Source: Methanolobus sp.
GTDB lineage: Archaea > Halobacteriota > Methanosarcinia > Methanosarcinales > Methanosarcinaceae
Assembly (NCBI RefSeq): GCF_016278365.1
Contig: NZ_JADQBZ010000006.1
Location: 1-64,000 of the forward strand
Direction of reading: 5' to 3'
Length of the DNA stretch: 64,000 bases
Of this stretch, positions 60,087-64,000 are shown one piece after another. The position numbers and the translations under genes are program-made. Under the pieces are notes generated by a model. The model searched no databases. It was given only the letters and a program-made list of their open reading frames with translations, and had not been told where the DNA came from. Position 1 is the first letter of the stretch. Each line of letters opens with the position of its first letter.

Positions 60087-60791
60087 TCAAACCAACAGCA
60101 CCGCAATAACTCCCGCAAGGAACACCCCGTCGAACGTGCCCGCCCCGCCGATACTGGCGACCGGCGCCCCGATCTTGCTTATCGCCTTCAGGTTCAGCAG
60201 GTCGGCGCCGATGAGGGTGCCCATGGTGCCGCTGATGTAGGCGGTTATGAAAAGCAGGTCGTGGTTTAGCTGGGTCACGTAGACTATAAGGGTGGAGACA
60301 AGTGCGGCTGCAATGGGAGGTACCAGTGCGGGGGAGACGATCCCCACGCCCCTGACGGGACGCGCGACCAGTTTTGTTACGGCGGCCACCATGATGGTGG
60401 CATAGATGCAGTAGATGAGCGCTTCGGGGAACAGGCTCAACAGGTAAATGGACACCATGGCGGGGATGAGGGCGCCTCCCACGTTCACGGCAAGCGTCGT
60501 CTTTGTCCTGAATGTATCTCTGAAGGGCACCCTGTAGGAGACACCGCACATTCTTGCATGGCGCTGTTCCTCAATGGATGCCTCAGACTCGATGGTCCGC
60601 AATGGGATATTGATATTGCTTCCAACAAGGGAAAAGAATAGCAGGATAAAGGCGTCCCCCCAGGAGAAGCCTATCCTGGCAAAAGCAGTACTTGCAAGCC
60701 CGAAAAAGAGTATGGATACGGCTATTGCAAGAAACAACGTAAGAACAATTGTGAAAGCAATTTTGAAAGGGTTGTAAAAAAGCGGTGGCAT
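60087..60791 (-). CDS. DUF1614 integral membrane protein
   Basis: A 234-residue protein with seven or eight hydrophobic helices and the DUF1614 signatures: FSLVGSNINIPLRTIES, AVNVGGALIPAMVSIYLLSL and GTMGTLIGADLLNL followed by SIGGAGTFDGVFLAG. The family occurs in methanogens and some bacteria and has no known function; the GGAGTFDG and NxGGA(L)I motifs within membrane regions look like transport or enzyme active sites. ATG 60791 is chosen because homologs begin near PPLFYNP. No partner gene is obvious; the bifunctional-nuclease-domain gene lies 70 bp upstream. Confidence 0.85.
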   Translation of the reverse strand: MPPLFYNPFKIAFTIVLTLFLAIAVSILFFGLASTAFARIGFSWGDAFILLFFSLVGSNINIPLRTIESEASIEEQRHARMCGVSYRVPFRDTFRTKTTLAVNVGGALIPAMVSIYLLSLFPEALIYCIYATIMVAAVTKLVARPVRGVGIVSPALVPPIAAALVSTLIVYVTQLNHDLLFITAYISGTMGTLIGADLLNLKAISKIGAPVASIGGAGTFDGVFLAGVIAVLLV

Positions 60792-60860
60792 AGTATGAAT
60801 ATTTCTACAATTCATAGTATTTATGATTATCACAAATACATGTCTGCTGTGAATACAGGC

Positions 60861-61319
60861 TTAATCAATGCCAGTGCCAGCCCCGGAATCCAGGAAACTC
60901 TCCTTATTGATGGAATCGCTCATGAAGAGCTCTTCATTGATAAAGATCGGTGCGTTGTGCCTGAGGGCCATCGCGATGCAGTCGCTTGGACGGGCATCGA
61001 ACTCCATATCTGCCCCGTCCCTGATGATCTTGAGCCGTGCATAGTAAATATTATCGATCTTCTCATCAATAAGCACACTCTCGATCCTTGAGTCCAGTCT
61101 CTCCAGAATAGCAATCATGAGATCATGGGTCATGGGTCTTGGCATCGTTTCCTTCCGAAGTGCCGAGTTAATGGAAATCGCCTCGGAATTACCTATATGT
61201 ATCGGCATAAGGTGCCCCTCTTTATCCTCCAGCATGACTGAAGGGACCGAGCTGCCCAGAATATTTATCATGAAGACGCCTTTGATGCTGATTTCTTTCA
61301 GATTTGTATTGGAGCTCAT
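60861..61319 (-). CDS. Bifunctional nuclease (BFN/DUF151) domain protein
   Basis: A 152-residue single-domain protein. PVHIG-type segment PIHIGNSEAISINSALRKE, RPMTHDLMIAILERLDSRIE and FDARPSDCIAMALRHNAPIF are the DUF151 signatures; plant BFN proteins have DNase and RNase activity in vitro. Start chosen at ATG 61319 on family length; ATG 61376, overlapping the hydantoinase TAA as TAATG, would add 19 residues and permit coupling. Function in archaea is unknown. Confidence 0.85.
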   Translation of the reverse strand: MSSNTNLKEISIKGVFMINILGSSVPSVMLEDKEGHLMPIHIGNSEAISINSALRKETMPRPMTHDLMIAILERLDSRIESVLIDEKIDNIYYARLKIIRDGADMEFDARPSDCIAMALRHNAPIFINEELFMSDSINKESFLDSGAGTGID

Positions 61320-61375
61320 ATCATTTACAGAGTTTTGCTTTGTTCGCGATTCACATAGTAGATTAACAAACAGCA

Positions 61376-64000
61376 TTACTTAAGATTATCTTTCAAGTCT
61401 CTTTTATGGTTTACTCTCATGATATTTTTGATATAGCCAAATCCTCCTCCTCCGGGAGTCTCAATAACAAAGACATCTCCTGCATTTACCGTGCATTCCG
61501 CCTTTTCCCCAAGTTCAAGAAGTACTCCATCCTTTTTAACGATATAGTTACGACCAACTTTTCCATCCTCCCCACCATTAAGACCGGAAGGTGGTATCCT
61601 CCTGTGGCCTGAGAGTATGGCAGCCTTCATTGGCTCTAAAAACCGTATCTTTCTGGTGACGCCGCATCCTCCGGTGTATTCACCTCTCCCGCCGCTCCCC
61701 TGCTTTATAGAGAACTCCTCCAGGAGCACCGGAAAGCGCCACTCCAGCACCTCCGGGTCGGTTATCCTGGAGTTGGTCATATGGGTATGCACTGCATCGG
61801 TCCCGCTAAAACCATTTCCTGCACCCGAACCGCCGCATATGGTCTCGTAGTACTGGAATTCTGCATTCCCAAAGGTGAAGTTGTTCATAGTACCTTGGGA
61901 GCCTGCCATCACACCCAATGCCAGGAAGAGCGCATCGACTATGGCCTGGGAAGTTTCCACATTCCCGGCAACTACTGCCGCAGGATATGAAGGATTGAGC
62001 ATACAACCTTCAGGTATCGTAATTTCCAGTGGTCTGAGACAACCTTCGTTCAGAGGTATGTCTTCCTGCACAAGTGTCCTGAATACATAGAGCACAGCAG
62101 CCTTGCACACAGCTACAGGTGCGTTGAGGTTTCCTGGATGCTGGGGCGAGGTTCCGGTAAAGTCAACATGTGCCCTTCTCCTTTCCCGGTCGATGCTCAC
62201 CTTCACCTTGATCTCACTGCCGTCATCAAAGACCTGCACCGACTCTCCATCCTTCAGTGATGTGATGACTCTCCTCACGGCTTCCTCGGCATTGTCCTGT
62301 ACATGGATCATGTATGCTTCCACAGTTTCAAGGGAAAAGTGTTCCACCAGCTTTCTCAGCTCCGCCACGCCCTTCTCGTTCGCAGCCACCTGTGCACGCA
62401 GGTCTGCAATATTCTGATGGGGGGTACGTGCAGGATACCGCCCGCACAGCAGCCATTGATTCACATCCTCCTCCATAAATATCCCCTTTTCGACGATCCG
62501 GGTTCCGCCGGTCATGGCACCCTCTTCCTCTATATGCCTGCTGCAGGGTGGCATGGAAGCAGGACTTATTCCTCCAATATCAGCATGATGCCCTCTTGAA
62601 GCCACATAAAATGCTATCCTGTTCCCGATAAATACCGGGGTTATAACCGTAATGTCCGGCAGATGCGTTCCACCCCTGTAGGGGGAGTTGACCATGAATA
62701 CATCGCCCTCCTGCATGTCCTTAGATTGCTCCATCACTGATCTGACGCTCTCTCCCATGGAGCCCAAGTGCACGGGGATATGGGGTGCGTTGGCCACAAG
62801 GTTCCCCTTCCCGTCAAATACTGCACAAGAGAAATCCAGCCTTTCCTTGATGTTGACTGAGTAGGCGGTATTCTGAAGGGTGTAGCCCATCTGCTCTGCA
62901 ATAGACATGAAACGATTATTGAATATCTCAAGCATCACAGGGTCTGCTTTGGTGCTAATGTCCTGCATCCCGGGGAACTGCTGCACTTCTGTAAGTACCA
63001 GGCAGTTCGTGGGTGTAAGTCTTGCCTTCCAGCCGGGCTCGATGACAATGGTTGTGTTCTCTTCTGCTATGATGGCAGAACCAAAGATCTCTGTTTCCGG
63101 TTTAAGATTCTCTCGTCTTACGACAGGGGTTTCATGGTATTGATCATATGTGTACATAAGAATACGGGATGTTAACTCATCCTGATCATTCTCAAAAGAT
63201 GACATCTCATTTTCCTGCATTTTTTCCCCGCCACTTATGATCTCGACCGAGATTGCTTCCACAACCATATCCTTGCCTTTCATAAGGAATCCGAAACGTT
63301 TTTTGTGCTCATGGTCAAACGCGGTCCGAATGCTATCCCAATCTGCGTAATCGACTATCAGGGGCGTATTCGTTCCTATATACCTCACATGCACTTTGTG
63401 CTGTACTGTAATGTTCTCCTCAATTGCCCCTTGTCTTAGCATCTCTTTCTTCCCTTCTGCCTCCATCCTGAAAAACTCAGTACTCAAACTAAAGAGCAGT
63501 TCTTCATTCAACACCTGCTCGACAGCATGCTCTTTGAGAATTCTCTGGTCTGCAAGTCCCATGCCGTATGCAGAGAGTACTCCTGCAAGGGGATGGATGA
63601 AGACATTTCGAAGTCCCAGTGAGTCGGCTACCCTGCAAGCATGCTGGGCCCCTGCTCCCCCGAAGCAGCACAGGGTGTAATCCTTGATGTCGTAACCACG
63701 CTGGATTGAGATTTTTTTGATGGCATTTGCCATGTTCTCAACAGCAACTTTCAGGAAACCCTCTGCGATTTTTTCTGCAGGATAGTCCTCGCCTGTGAAG
63801 GAAGCGACCTCAGCGGCAAGTTCCCTGAACTTCCGGATGACAATTCCTTTGTCAAGTGGCAGGTTGGCTTCAGGGCCGAAAACGTGAGGGAAGTGCTCCG
63901 GCTGTATCCTGCCAAGCATGAGGTTGCAGTCTGTGACAGTCAGCGGTCCACCTTTTCGGTAACATGCGGGTCCGGGATCCGAACCTGCAGAGTCAGGACC
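61376..64000 (-). CDS. Fused hydantoinase A/B (5-oxoprolinase-like), 5' end beyond the window
   Basis: The visible 874 residues run off the right edge in open frame. Residues before the HyuB part (GSDPGPACYRKGGPLTVTDC, the GGAGAQHACRVADSLG segment and HPLAGVLSAYGMGLADQRIL) form the C-terminus of a HyuA-type ATPase-fold domain; the rest, with FVNSPYRGGTHLPDITVITP-like MVNSPYRGGTHLPDITV, ASRGHHADIGG and GGSGAGNGFSG, is the HyuB domain. In one chain this matches 5-oxoprolinase or the fused N-methylhydantoinase, ATP-dependent hydrolases of cyclic amides. Most archaea have separate hyuA and hyuB genes. The catalytic N-terminal part is not visible. Confidence 0.88.
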   Translation of the reverse strand, partial: GPDSAGSDPGPACYRKGGPLTVTDCNLMLGRIQPEHFPHVFGPEANLPLDKGIVIRKFRELAAEVASFTGEDYPAEKIAEGFLKVAVENMANAIKKISIQRGYDIKDYTLCCFGGAGAQHACRVADSLGLRNVFIHPLAGVLSAYGMGLADQRILKEHAVEQVLNEELLFSLSTEFFRMEAEGKKEMLRQGAIEENITVQHKVHVRYIGTNTPLIVDYADWDSIRTAFDHEHKKRFGFLMKGKDMVVEAISVEIISGGEKMQENEMSSFENDQDELTSRILMYTYDQYHETPVVRRENLKPETEIFGSAIIAEENTTIVIEPGWKARLTPTNCLVLTEVQQFPGMQDISTKADPVMLEIFNNRFMSIAEQMGYTLQNTAYSVNIKERLDFSCAVFDGKGNLVANAPHIPVHLGSMGESVRSVMEQSKDMQEGDVFMVNSPYRGGTHLPDITVITPVFIGNRIAFYVASRGHHADIGGISPASMPPCSRHIEEEGAMTGGTRIVEKGIFMEEDVNQWLLCGRYPARTPHQNIADLRAQVAANEKGVAELRKLVEHFSLETVEAYMIHVQDNAEEAVRRVITSLKDGESVQVFDDGSEIKVKVSIDRERRRAHVDFTGTSPQHPGNLNAPVAVCKAAVLYVFRTLVQEDIPLNEGCLRPLEITIPEGCMLNPSYPAAVVAGNVETSQAIVDALFLALGVMAGSQGTMNNFTFGNAEFQYYETICGGSGAGNGFSGTDAVHTHMTNSRITDPEVLEWRFPVLLEEFSIKQGSGGRGEYTGGCGVTRKIRFLEPMKAAILSGHRRIPPSGLNGGEDGKVGRNYIVKKDGVLLELGEKAECTVNAGDVFVIETPGGGGFGYIKNIMRVNHKRDLKDNLK

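Noticed and set aside
60001-60549. 182-codon minus-strand frame overlapping the DUF1614 gene
   Set aside because: Arg/His/Pro-rich shadow in a different frame of a conserved membrane protein gene.

Overview
The window is a continuous stretch of archaeal chromosome, most likely from a methylotrophic methanogen of the Methanosarcinaceae (Methanolobus / Methanococcoides / Methanomethylovorans side; the genus is an inference). Evidence: the tail of a methylcobamide:CoM methyltransferase at the left edge, aRF1, tRNA-wyosine enzyme Taw1, class I lysyl-tRNA synthetase, an archaeal HMG-CoA synthase / thiolase / DUF35 operon, a homoaconitase/isopropylmalate-type hydratase, PEF-CTERM and PGF-CTERM surface proteins, AT-rich TATA boxes close to starts, and GGAGGTGATC-like ribosome binding sites. 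I see no insertion sequence, prophage, CRISPR array, rRNA or tRNA gene.

Layout. 0-5 kb: methyltransferase tail, TPR protein, taw1, prf1, argS. 5-11 kb: an acetolactate-synthase-like TPP enzyme with an aldehyde dehydrogenase, then a small membrane protein, a Cys-rich DUF3795 protein and a GNAT enzyme, then a second aldehyde dehydrogenase of identical length. 11-18.7 kb: PEF-CTERM surface protein, UPF0216 protein, ribose-1,5-bisphosphate isomerase, Cdd1-type HhH protein with a SagB-like nitroreductase, methyltransferase, 3-methyladenine glycosylase Tag, membrane hydrolase-like protein and SppA. 18.7-25 kb: metG, CYTH protein, and the mevalonate-entry operon with its own HTH regulator, divergent from a Cas4-like nuclease. 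25-32 kb: a PUA/PAPS-reductase/ferredoxin fusion, purH, an Msr/FilR1-type regulator, a UbiA prenyltransferase and two unknowns. 32-42 kb: an AbrB-PhoU regulator, the Era-like GTPase/DUF2073 pair, hxlB, aminotransferase, NOG1-like GTPase, HTH-CBS regulator, hisE, hydratase large subunit, YkgJ-type Cys cluster protein, then an 846-bp gene-poor gap. 42-52 kb: TrkA-DHH protein, nnr, moaC, prs, a COG2231-type glycosylase next to an archaeal CDIN1 (TPD) nuclease, lysS, methyltransferase, BofA-like protein. 52-64 kb: a 25-residue peptide gene with elaborate upstream repeats, deoxyribosyltransferase-like protein and U32 peptidase, PGF-CTERM lipoprotein, 1-Cys peroxiredoxin, hisF-mazG-methyltransferase, DUF1614 protein, bifunctional-nuclease-domain protein and a fused hydantoinase/oxoprolinase running off the right edge.

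Most genes are housekeeping (translation, tRNA modification, purine/histidine/PRPP metabolism, DNA repair, lipid entry). The points most worth a second look are: two genes whose conserved N-termini are in frame behind a good ribosome binding site but have no ATG/GTG/TTG, so that ATA (AbrB-PhoU) or ATT (TrkA-DHH) seems to start them; the tiny Lys/Ala-rich peptide gene with a palindrome over its predicted transcription start; a 16-bp palindrome between the mevalonate regulator and the Cas4-like gene, echoed inside the latter; and the PUA/PAPS-reductase/ferredoxin fusion. Start choices, promoters and hairpins were read by eye; no alignment or structure program was run.
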